From assembly GCA_002350445.1 (NCBI GenBank), contig DEEV01000122.1, positions 18,904-26,377 on the forward strand: a stretch of 7,474 bases of DNA, given 5' to 3'. Below, piece after piece: positions 1-5,982 of this stretch. Origin of the DNA: Treponema sp. UBA2869 (GTDB taxonomy: Bacteria > Spirochaetota > Spirochaetia > Treponematales > Treponemataceae). Made by a program: the position numbers and the translations under genes. How positions within the stretch are numbered: position 1 is the first letter of the stretch; every line of letters begins with the position of its first letter. The notes beneath the pieces were generated by a model. The model did no database searches. It saw only the letters and a list, made by a program, of their open reading frames with translations, and was not told the origin of the DNA.

Positions 1-78
1 AGGCGAACCTTCATGAATAACAGCCGCCTTCTGCTCTGCATTAAGAGAATCAAGATAATCAGGCAAACTGTCTGACAT
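1..78 (-). CDS. UvrD/PcrA/Rep-type DNA helicase, N-terminus only
   Basis: This is the first 26 codons of a gene that runs off the left edge. The visible protein starts MSDSLPDYLDSLNAEQKAAV and continues IHEGSP. The block L-N-x-x-Q-x-x-A-V just before the expected Walker A loop is the typical N-terminal Q-motif of superfamily 1A helicases (UvrD, PcrA, Rep), ATP-dependent 3'-5' helicases used in repair and replication restart. The ATG shares one base with the rimO stop codon (TAATG). A purine-rich ribosome site (GGGGGAAG, minus strand, 90-83) lies four bases upstream of the start, so it is the fourth gene of the lolA operon and probably translationally coupled to rimO. Walker A and all later motifs lie outside the window, so uvrD, pcrA and rep cannot be told apart. 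Family assignment is an inference from a short stretch, supported by remembered synteny with Borrelia. Confidence 0.72.
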   Translation of the reverse strand, partial: MSDSLPDYLDSLNAEQKAAVIHEGSP

Positions 79-1565
79 TATTCTTCCCCCTGATTTACAA
101 AGCTGATTCCACCACGGTTAAATTTTTTGTAAAGAGAGATAAATCTTGCATCCAAATCTACACCGGTAATTGCAAGAATCTGAACATTAACCACGTTTCC
201 GGGTTTTACCGCATTTTTTTGAGCTTCATCGTCAAGGTCGTAACGTACAACAACACAACCGTCTACTTCAGGAGCCTGAAACCAGCCGCGTCCAATTGCA
301 AGTCCTTCCGATGAATCTTCTGCAACATTTTCGTCAAGCTTAATTATTTCTTCTATGAGAACGCGCGCTTCTTTTCCACAAAAGCGGGAAAGCCGGTTTG
401 TCGTTATTTCGCTTTGAATTTCTTCGAGCTCTGATGCACGCAGCGCGGCCGTTTTTGCGGGGACGCGAGGCTTTAGGGAATAAGCGGGAGTATCTTCTTC
501 GCGGCTATACGAAAAACATCCTGACCAGTCAGGCTGAATTGATTTAAGAAATTCCTGAGTGTTATAAGCTGCTTCGTCAGTTTCGCTAGGAAAGCCCGTA
601 AGAAATGTTGTCCGAAGCATACAGTCCGGAAAAACTGACCTTATATTTTTAATAAGCTCTTTGTAAATTTTTGCAGAGCCTGTACGGTTCATTTTTTTTA
701 TGATTGAATCGTCGCCGCTCTGGAACGGAATATCAAAATAATGAACAAAACGAGAATCAGCTTTTATGACATCGAGAATATCTGTATTAAAGTGGTCTGG
801 ATGAATATAAAGAAGACGGATAATAAAATCGCCGGGGATTTTTGAAATAAGCATAAACAAAAGTGCAAGCGGCGAATATGATTTTTTTTCGCTGCCAGAT
901 AAAGCTTCCTTTTTTACAAGGCTGTTCAGTTCATCAAGAATTGATGCATCTTTTGCACCAGTTCCATAAGCTGCAAGATCCTGACCTATAAGGTTTATTT
1001 CGTAAACACCATTTTTTACAAGTGTCTGAATTTCCGCAATTATAGAAGATGGTTCACGGCTTCTAAGTTCACCGCGAATAAGCGGAATAGCACAAAAAGA
1101 ACAGTGATTTGAACAGCCTTCCGTAATTTTAACAAAAGCAGATGCCGGAAAATTAAAAAGCACACTGCGTTCTGTACTGCAGATTTTTCCCTGCTCGTAT
1201 ACACAAACCGCACGTTCCTGTTTTTTTACACTTTTCATAAAATCAGAAATTTTCGAAAGGTTTCCGTTTCCAAAAACGCCCGAAAGCTCCGGAATTGATT
1301 CATAAAGTTCAGCAGAATAGCGCTCTGCAAGGCAGCCTGTTAAAATGATTTTTGCATCCGGGTACGCATTATGAATTGAATAGATTGCGTCTATTGATTC
1401 TTTTTTTGCACTGTTAATAAAACCGCACGAATTAATAAAAATAAAATCAGCTTCAGACGCATTTAAGGTAAGCTCAAAGCCGTCTTTTACCAGATAGCTT
1501 ACGAGCATCTCGCCGTCCGTCTGATTTTTTGCGCAGCCATGCTGGTCAATATAAAATTTAGTCAA
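78..1565 (-). CDS. rimO: Ribosomal protein S12 methylthiotransferase RimO
   Basis: This is a radical-SAM iron-sulfur enzyme that adds a methylthio group to a conserved aspartate of ribosomal protein S12 in the cytoplasm. Three parts are visible. The N-terminal UPF0004 domain (about 1-135) has cluster cysteines C11, C47 and C78. The radical SAM core (about 140-380) has C151-x3-C155-x2-C158 for the catalytic 4Fe-4S cluster. A C-terminal TRAM-like domain covers about 395-478. The motifs HGCAKN, GQDLAAYG, DIPFQSG and especially APEVDG favour RimO over its tRNA-modifying relative MiaB. At 495 residues it exceeds E. coli RimO (about 441); part of the excess is an insert near 205-245. The start is TTG within TTGACTAA, overlapping the rodZ-like stop by 8 bases, with GGTGG (1579-1575) nine bases upstream. 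The gene contains two runs of eight A on its coding strand. It is the third gene of the lolA operon. Confidence 0.93.
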   Translation of the reverse strand: MTKFYIDQHGCAKNQTDGEMLVSYLVKDGFELTLNASEADFIFINSCGFINSAKKESIDAIYSIHNAYPDAKIILTGCLAERYSAELYESIPELSGVFGNGNLSKISDFMKSVKKQERAVCVYEQGKICSTERSVLFNFPASAFVKITEGCSNHCSFCAIPLIRGELRSREPSSIIAEIQTLVKNGVYEINLIGQDLAAYGTGAKDASILDELNSLVKKEALSGSEKKSYSPLALLFMLISKIPGDFIIRLLYIHPDHFNTDILDVIKADSRFVHYFDIPFQSGDDSIIKKMNRTGSAKIYKELIKNIRSVFPDCMLRTTFLTGFPSETDEAAYNTQEFLKSIQPDWSGCFSYSREEDTPAYSLKPRVPAKTAALRASELEEIQSEITTNRLSRFCGKEARVLIEEIIKLDENVAEDSSEGLAIGRGWFQAPEVDGCVVVRYDLDDEAQKNAVKPGNVVNVQILAITGVDLDARFISLYKKFNRGGISFVNQGEE

Positions 1566-2649
1566 GTTCGAATACCACCAGCTTGTAGCGTCCGTCAGAA
1601 TCCTTAATCCACTTTATGTCTTCAACAAGAATCTGACCGGCGGCACCAATATCCAAATCATAAGATTTAGAATCAGCAATAATAGTGAATTTAACAGAGT
1701 TTGCATTTGAAATCCAAAGACGAATACCGTTATGCGGAGTCGCAGTAAATACTTCACCTTTAGAGAAATAAGTTTCAACGGAATCATTGCGGTCAACTTT
1801 ATAGCGGAAAAGACATGCGTTTCGGAAACTTGCATTTACAGTAAACGGATATGCACGGTTGTCTTCAAGAATTACGTGCTGTGCATGCTTAGACTTAATT
1901 TCGCTTGCAAACGGAATATCAGATTCATCAACAGTATCAGAAGAAACAGATATTCCATGACGCAATAAGATGCTTACCTCTGCACCTCGTCTTTCATCAG
2001 ACTGCGAAATATCTGAAACATAAACAATCATATCAGTCTGATTGTCGCCGTTTACATCAAGTTCTGATTCCTCGGAAAGTTCAACATAGAAAACGCCGGC
2101 CGGAGTATCGAGCCCAAAATTTCCCAAAGTAGAACGCACTGTAAGAACAATTGGAGTTCCGTTTTCAGAAGTAATAAGGAACTGGTCACCTTTATAAACG
2201 CGCTGAGAAAACTTTTTATCATTCAGCTCGTACTGATGAAAGCCCAGTTTATTTGAAACAATTACATTCTCGTCTGTAACAGAATTCTTTTTGTGCAAAA
2301 GAAGAATAGAAACAATTCCAATTACCAAAAGAATAAGGGCTACAGGAACAATAATCAAAAGTTTGTCAAAAGAGATTTTCGGTTTTTCGTAAAGACCCTC
2401 CGGCAAAGGCGCTTCCTGAATCTGTTTGTTGCGGTAAAGTTTTAAAAGATAATCAGCATCAAGTTCAAGATAAAGCGCATAGTTTCTTAAAAAGCCTGTA
2501 AGATATGCTTCTCCGGGAAAAACTCCAGAATCTTCAGTTTCAAGTCCTTCCAGATATTTACGTTCAATGGAAATTTCCCGTGCAATTTTATCCAAATCAA
2601 GATTTTTTGCTTCACGGGCATTTTTTAAAAGGTCACCGTAATTTTCCAT
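1558..2649 (-). CDS. RodZ-like membrane protein (HTH, one TM helix, DUF4115-like domain)
   Basis: This 363-residue bitopic membrane protein has RodZ architecture. A Cro/CI-type helix-turn-helix (HTH_25) covers about 1-72 and includes LKNAREAKNLDLDKIARE and the FPGEAYLTGFLRNYA block typical of RodZ. A proline-rich linker follows (about 78-92), then one strongly hydrophobic helix at about 97-118, then a predicted periplasmic region. Residues 269-350 resemble the DUF4115 beta domain (GIRLWISNANSVKFTI, then GAAGQILVE). In other bacteria RodZ ties MreB filaments to the envelope and helps set cell shape; the HTH binds MreB rather than serving mainly as a DNA regulator. In a spirochaete the partner is inferred, not seen. 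The ATG lies 3 bases after the lolA stop with a good Shine-Dalgarno (GGAG, 2659-2656), and the gene overlaps rimO by 8 bases. The long region between helix and DUF4115-like part (about 120-265) matches nothing I recognise. Confidence 0.82.
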   Translation of the reverse strand: MENYGDLLKNAREAKNLDLDKIAREISIERKYLEGLETEDSGVFPGEAYLTGFLRNYALYLELDADYLLKLYRNKQIQEAPLPEGLYEKPKISFDKLLIIVPVALILLVIGIVSILLLHKKNSVTDENVIVSNKLGFHQYELNDKKFSQRVYKGDQFLITSENGTPIVLTVRSTLGNFGLDTPAGVFYVELSEESELDVNGDNQTDMIVYVSDISQSDERRGAEVSILLRHGISVSSDTVDESDIPFASEIKSKHAQHVILEDNRAYPFTVNASFRNACLFRYKVDRNDSVETYFSKGEVFTATPHNGIRLWISNANSVKFTIIADSKSYDLDIGAAGQILVEDIKWIKDSDGRYKLVVFELD

Positions 2650-2652
2650 TTA

Positions 2653-3330
2653 TTACTCCGAGAACAAGAAATTATTATAATTATTTGCATCAGACGGCGG
2701 ATCATAAATAAAACGCTGGTCCGTAATTCCCTGATTCAGTTTGTATTCATAAAAATCGAAAACAAAATTTTCATCTTTTGCAGTTGTTGCTTCTATTCTA
2801 CGAATAAGTTTTGTCTGCGGATTTACAGAAATTTTAATATATCTGAATGCCTCGGAAGTACTTTTTCTTGAAAGCACAAATTTAATAACCATTTCATCAG
2901 AACCTTCTTCCAAAGGTTCAGCATTCTGTCCAGTTTCATAAGCAACTGTATAATAGCGGCTTAAAAGAGAAAGTCCCTGAGCAGTTGCAACAGAAGCCGC
3001 ATTCTTGCCTGAAGATGTAATCTGCTGCTGCAAAATGGCATTTGAACGCGGCAAATAAATTGTAAGCATATCACCGTTAAAGCAAATTACCTGATTTTTA
3101 GGATTTGAATAATCGAGTCTAAGCAGGTCCGGAGTTTTATACGAAAGCTTTCCGGCATATTCATCTTTATTGATTTTTATTTCAAAATCAGCTTCGTAAT
3201 CTTTTAAAGAAGCATAATATTCCGAAATTGTCTTAAAGTATGTACTGGCAGTTGTGATTCCCTGAGAAAACAAAGCAGAACCCGCAAAAAAAAGAACTGC
3301 AACAGCAAGAATCTTATATAGCTTTTTCAT
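2653..3330 (-). CDS. lolA: LolA-like periplasmic outer-membrane lipoprotein carrier
   Basis: This predicted 225-residue exported protein begins MKKLYKILAVAVLFFAGSAL, a clear Sec signal peptide likely cleaved near residues 23-24 (ALFSQ-G). The mature part has the LolA pattern: YYASLKDYEADFEIKI, then GKLSYKTPDLLRLDYSNP, then FNGDMLTIYLPRSNAILQQ, and later alternating beta strands (FRYIKISVNPQTKLIRRIEA). LolA forms an incomplete beta barrel that carries lipoproteins from the LolCDE transporter across the periplasm to the outer membrane, a job that matters in lipoprotein-rich spirochaetes. The frame stays open 27 codons upstream to 3411, but I chose the ATG at 3330 because the signal peptide begins there and the extension crosses the promoter. 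No Shine-Dalgarno precedes this ATG; a perfect TATAAT lies ten bases before it. It is the first gene of the operon with rodZ-like, rimO and the helicase. Confidence 0.85.
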   Translation of the reverse strand: MKKLYKILAVAVLFFAGSALFSQGITTASTYFKTISEYYASLKDYEADFEIKINKDEYAGKLSYKTPDLLRLDYSNPKNQVICFNGDMLTIYLPRSNAILQQQITSSGKNAASVATAQGLSLLSRYYTVAYETGQNAEPLEEGSDEMVIKFVLSRKSTSEAFRYIKISVNPQTKLIRRIEATTAKDENFVFDFYEYKLNQGITDQRFIYDPPSDANNYNNFLFSE

Positions 3331-3340
3331 AACATTTTCT

Positions 3341-3369
3341 ATTATACAAAATAAATCGTGCTTAGTCGA
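3341..3369 (-). promoter_or_regulatory. Sigma70-type promoter of the lolA operon
   Basis: On the minus strand a -35-like TCGACT (3369-3364, four of six matches to TTGACA), a 17-base spacer and a perfect -10 TATAAT (3346-3341) point at lolA. Transcription would start about 4-7 bases before the lolA ATG, leaving a leader of only a few bases with no room for a Shine-Dalgarno. The pattern is visible in the sequence; activity is inferred. Confidence 0.6.
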
Positions 3370-3379
3370 TAATACGATT
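3354..3379. repeat. Inverted repeat between the two divergent promoters, possible operator
   Basis: AATCGT (3354-3359) and ACGATT (3374-3379) form a perfect 6-base inverted repeat with 14 bases between them. The half-site centres are 20 bases apart, about two helical turns, so a dimeric regulator could contact both on one face. The repeat overlaps the lolA spacer and -35 region and touches the GH5 -35 box. In AT-rich DNA a 6-base repeat can arise by chance. Confidence 0.25.
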
Positions 3380-3407
3380 GCAAAATCTGATTTTATCACC
3401 TTATAAT
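3378..3407 (+). promoter_or_regulatory. Sigma70-type promoter of the GH5 gene, predicted leaderless
   Basis: TTGCAA (3378-3383, four of six matches to TTGACA), an 18-base spacer and a perfect TATAAT (3402-3407) lie upstream of the GH5 gene. Only six bases (ACAAGC) separate the -10 from the ATG at 3414, so the expected start of transcription falls on or beside the A of the ATG. There is no Shine-Dalgarno, which agrees with a leaderless mRNA. Confidence 0.65.
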
Positions 3408-3413
3408 ACAAGC

Positions 3414-4442
3414 ATGACAGATTTGAATGGATTTTATCACGGAATTAATTTAGGCGGATGGCTTTCACAGTGTAATCATACAAAACAGCATTACGACACT
3501 TTTATTTGCGAAAATGATTTTAAAATCATAAAGGACTGGGGTTTTGATCACGTACGAATTCCTGTCGATTATAATCCTGTGCAGGATAAAGACGGAAATT
3601 TTATTGAAAGCGGCTTTGTTTATATTCAAAATGCCATAGACTGGGCAAAAAAATATGGACTGAACGCAATTCTTGACCTTCATAAAACGCAGGGGTTTTC
3701 TTTTGACGACGGCGAAAATGAATCGGGCTTTTTTGAAAGTGAAAAATATCAGAGCAGATTTTATGAACTTTGGGAAGAATTTGCACGACGATATTCAAAA
3801 TACGAAACAATGCTTTGCTTTGAATTACTAAATGAAGTTACATCTGAGAAATATTGCAAGGTATGGAACAAAATTGCAAACAACTGCATAGAAAAGATAC
3901 GTAAAATTTCTCCTTCAATAAGAATTTTGATTGGAAGTTACATGAATAACAGTGTAAAAACCGTAAAATATCTGGATCCGCCGCACGACAGCAACATCAT
4001 CTTCAACTTTCACTGCTACGAACCGCTTATTTTTACACATCAGGGCGCACCATGGATTCCAAAAATGGATCATAACTTCAGAATGCCGTTTAATTCAAAA
4101 TTCAGTGATTATAAAAAATTTACACAGCAGAATATCAATCAGGAGGGCGACAATTTTTCCAGATGCAATTTGAACGAAACTCCTGATGAAAATTATTTTG
4201 AAAACCTTTTTTCCGAAGCAATCAGTTTTGCAGAAAAATATGACACTTCACTTTACTGCGGAGAATTTGGAGTAATAGACAGAGCCGCACCGGAAGAAGC
4301 GTTAAAATGGCATAAAACAATAAACGCTGTTTTTGAAAAACATCACATTGCAAGAGCACTCTGGTCTTACAAGAAAATGGATTTTGGTCTGGCTGATGAA
4401 TGGTGCCGCAGCATAAGGGACGAAATTCTTAAGCTCAAATAA
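3414..4442 (+). CDS. GH5 endo-beta-glucanase, CelC-like, cytoplasmic
   Basis: This 342-residue glycoside hydrolase family 5 protein hydrolyses beta-glucan chains by a retaining mechanism. It closely resembles Clostridium thermocellum CelC as I remember it (343 residues): shared blocks are GINLGGW (10-16), GFDHVRIP (43-50), FELLNEV (136-142), FTHQ (207-210), LYCGEFGVI (280-288) and WSYKKMDF (317-324). The acid/base is E141 in the NEV motif and the nucleophile is E284 in CGEFG. Supporting active-site residues are R48, H90, H200, Y202 and W317. There is no signal peptide or binding module, so like CelC it probably acts inside the cell on imported oligosaccharides such as cello-oligomers or mixed-linkage glucan fragments. 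The exact substrate cannot be read from sequence. The frame is open back to a TTG at 3378, but that codon lies in the -35 box, and the ATG at 3414 matches the CelC N-terminus. It probably shares a transcript with the next gene. Confidence 0.9.
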   Translation: MTDLNGFYHGINLGGWLSQCNHTKQHYDTFICENDFKIIKDWGFDHVRIPVDYNPVQDKDGNFIESGFVYIQNAIDWAKKYGLNAILDLHKTQGFSFDDGENESGFFESEKYQSRFYELWEEFARRYSKYETMLCFELLNEVTSEKYCKVWNKIANNCIEKIRKISPSIRILIGSYMNNSVKTVKYLDPPHDSNIIFNFHCYEPLIFTHQGAPWIPKMDHNFRMPFNSKFSDYKKFTQQNINQEGDNFSRCNLNETPDENYFENLFSEAISFAEKYDTSLYCGEFGVIDRAAPEEALKWHKTINAVFEKHHIARALWSYKKMDFGLADEWCRSIRDEILKLK

Positions 4443-4454
4443 AAACAAACCATA

Positions 4455-5036
4455 ATGAAAAGATTTTGTTTACGTGCCGTAATTTTCCTTACAATGTTTT
4501 TTGCGGCACAGTTCATTTTTGCAAAAGAGCTCATAATTTACCGCCCGCAAAACAAAGGCGACATGAACGACGTACGCTGTTTTTTGCGGATAGAAGACAA
4601 GGACGGCAACGACATTACCTACAGCTGTCAGGCAAGCGCCACCTATGAATGGGCATACGCAAGCAACGCATATAAACGCGACAGAAAAAAGGGAATTGCA
4701 AGCGTATTCACAAGAACAAATTTAAATACCGTTCATTATTATAAAAACAAGTTTTATCTTTCCGGCGGAATGGCAATGCACCTTAATTTAAAACCCGGAG
4801 TTTACAAAATTTCGGTATACACGCCGCAGGAAACTCACCAGTACGTAACGGAGCTTTCTTCGATTAAAGACGGAATGTGGGATTCGAACCGATTTGAATA
4901 TAATTCTGAAAATCCTGTAAACGTAATTTTTGTAAGTCCTACTGCCAACGAAAATGGTTTTTATAACGGCGGCTGGTTTATTGATTACAAATCACCCTCA
5001 TTTTATAAATTCACAAAACCAAAACAGACAAACTGA
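4455..5036 (+). CDS. Secreted protein of unknown function
   Basis: I do not recognise this 193-residue protein. It begins with a clear signal peptide (MKRFCLRAVIFLTMFFAAQF, then IFA-KE, cleavage near residue 23). There is no lipobox and no later membrane helix, so the product should be periplasmic, outer-surface or released. The mature part (about 170 residues) is rich in Tyr, Phe, Asn and Lys and appears mostly beta. A short stretch, LNLKPGVYKISVYTP (110-124), looks like the PGxYxIxV strand of transthyretin-like or Ig-like sandwich domains, but that is only a resemblance. It has just two cysteines after the signal peptide (C42 and C58), which could form a disulfide. It starts 12 bases after the GH5 stop on the same strand and is followed by a terminator, so the two are likely co-transcribed. 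There is no clear Shine-Dalgarno. A role in handling or sensing polysaccharide is a guess from the neighbour. Confidence 0.8.
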   Translation: MKRFCLRAVIFLTMFFAAQFIFAKELIIYRPQNKGDMNDVRCFLRIEDKDGNDITYSCQASATYEWAYASNAYKRDRKKGIASVFTRTNLNTVHYYKNKFYLSGGMAMHLNLKPGVYKISVYTPQETHQYVTELSSIKDGMWDSNRFEYNSENPVNVIFVSPTANENGFYNGGWFIDYKSPSFYKFTKPKQTN

Positions 5037-5051
5037 CTCACAACCGGCAGG

Positions 5052-5091
5052 GCAAAAACGTACAGATTAATTTTCAGTTTTTGCTTTTTTT
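5052..5091 (+). terminator. Probable intrinsic terminator of the GH5 / secreted-protein unit
   Basis: GCAAAAAC (5052-5059) pairs perfectly with GTTTTTGC (5077-5084) around a 17-base loop, followed at once by seven T (5085-5091). It begins 15 bases after the secreted protein's stop. The stem is only 8 pairs and AT-rich, so it may be weak. It overlaps the last codons of the convergent transporter gene. No T run follows the hairpin on the minus strand, so it is one-way. Confidence 0.55.
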
Positions 5092-5951
5092 AAGTTATAC
5101 ACGTAATTCAAAATCGCCATGGAAACAATAACTGTATAGCCGGTAATACTAAGCATGTCTGGAATCATACCAAAGAAAACAAAGCCGAGAGTGGTAGAAA
5201 AAATAATTTGTGTATAATCATAAATTGAAATTTCTCTGGCAGGCGCATGATAATACGCAGCCGTAATTGTAAATTGTCCGCACGCGGCACAAACACCGGT
5301 AGAGCATAAAAGAAGAAACTGCTTCATCGTCATAGGATTATAATTTGTAATCATAAAAGGAAGAATCAATAATGTTGAAAAAGCAGAAAAGAAAAGAACT
5401 ATAATCTTTCCATTGCACTTCATATTGCCAAGCTTGCGTACACAGGCATAAGCAAAACCTGCACCTACCCCACCTAAAAATCCTGCTAAAGTTGGAGCCA
5501 TTTTAGCAAAATCAAAAACTGGTTTTACAATGAGCATTGAGCCAAGGAAAGCTCCGATAATTGCCAGCAGCGGAACAAGTTTAATCTTTTCTTTTAAAAG
5601 CAAAAGACTGAATACAATAGAAAAGAACGGTGACATTTTATTTAATATGGAAGCATCTGATAAAACCAGCCGGTCTATTGCGTAGAAATTGCCGACAACT
5701 CCTATACTGCCCGCAATTGAACGCATAAAGAGGAATAAAAGCGCACCTTTTGGAATAAAAAGGCTTTCTCTGCCGTTTTGCTTAACATCTCGTGCAAGCA
5801 TAACAATGGCAATTATCAGTGCTACAAAATTCCGGAAAAAAGCCTTCTGCATAAAGAAAATATCGCCGGCGAGCCGAGCAAACGCCGCCATGAGTGCGAA
5901 AAAAAATGCCGAAAGAATAAGATAAATTATGCCTTTTGTAGTACTGTTCAA
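5067..5951 (-). CDS. DMT-superfamily transporter with two EamA domains
   Basis: This 294-residue inner-membrane protein has about ten hydrophobic helices arranged as two EamA repeats (about 8-142 and 153-286). Family-like features are the helix end and cytoplasmic turn in LLLLKEKIKL (116-125), the glycine-rich helix GFLGGVGAGFAYA (157-169), and the second-repeat segment APAREISIYDYTQIIF (236-251). Members export or import small metabolites such as amino acids, nucleotides or vitamins; the substrate cannot be predicted here. The start is TTG at 5951, preceded at seven bases by AGGA (5962-5959); the first in-frame ATG is codon 21, inside helix 1, and would truncate it. The gene starts 31 bases after the stop of the DUF5718-like gene on the same strand, so the two are probably one transcript. 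It converges on the secreted-protein gene with a 30-base gap and has no terminator of its own that I can see. Confidence 0.87.
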   Translation of the reverse strand: MNSTTKGIIYLILSAFFFALMAAFARLAGDIFFMQKAFFRNFVALIIAIVMLARDVKQNGRESLFIPKGALLFLFMRSIAGSIGVVGNFYAIDRLVLSDASILNKMSPFFSIVFSLLLLKEKIKLVPLLAIIGAFLGSMLIVKPVFDFAKMAPTLAGFLGGVGAGFAYACVRKLGNMKCNGKIIVLFFSAFSTLLILPFMITNYNPMTMKQFLLLCSTGVCAACGQFTITAAYYHAPAREISIYDYTQIIFSTTLGFVFFGMIPDMLSITGYTVIVSMAILNYVYNLKKAKTEN

Positions 5952-5952
5952 T

Positions 5953-5973
5953 TAATAGTCCTATAATAGTCCT
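5953..5973 (-). repeat. Tandem 11-base repeat duplicating the transporter's ribosome site
   Basis: On the minus strand AGGACTATTA occurs at 5973-5964 and again at 5962-5953, a period of 11. The copy nearer the gene places AGGA seven bases before the TTG start; the second AGGA is too far away to initiate there directly. It looks like a recent small slippage duplication that could contract or expand. Confidence 0.6.
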
Positions 5974-5982
5974 TGGCAAAAG

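Noticed and set aside
1614..2132. Open frames of 73-78 codons on both strands inside the rodZ-like gene
   Set aside because: They overlap a well-supported coding frame and their products show no domain, signal peptide or ribosome site.
3331..3411. 27-codon upstream extension of lolA
   Set aside because: It would push the signal peptide inside the protein and run through the lolA -10 and -35 boxes; the Met at 3330 starts a normal signal peptide.
3378..3413. TTG start giving the GH5 protein 12 extra residues
   Set aside because: The TTG is part of the likely -35 box, the extension covers the -10, and the CelC-type N-terminus fits the ATG at 3414.
5052..5084. Bidirectional terminator for the convergent transporter gene
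   Set aside because: The hairpin has a T run only on the plus-strand side; on the minus strand it is followed by CCTGCC, so a leftward intrinsic terminator is not supported.
5689..5966. Plus-strand frames opposite the start of the transporter gene
   Set aside because: They are antisense shadows; the minus strand shows clear EamA transmembrane helices through the whole region.
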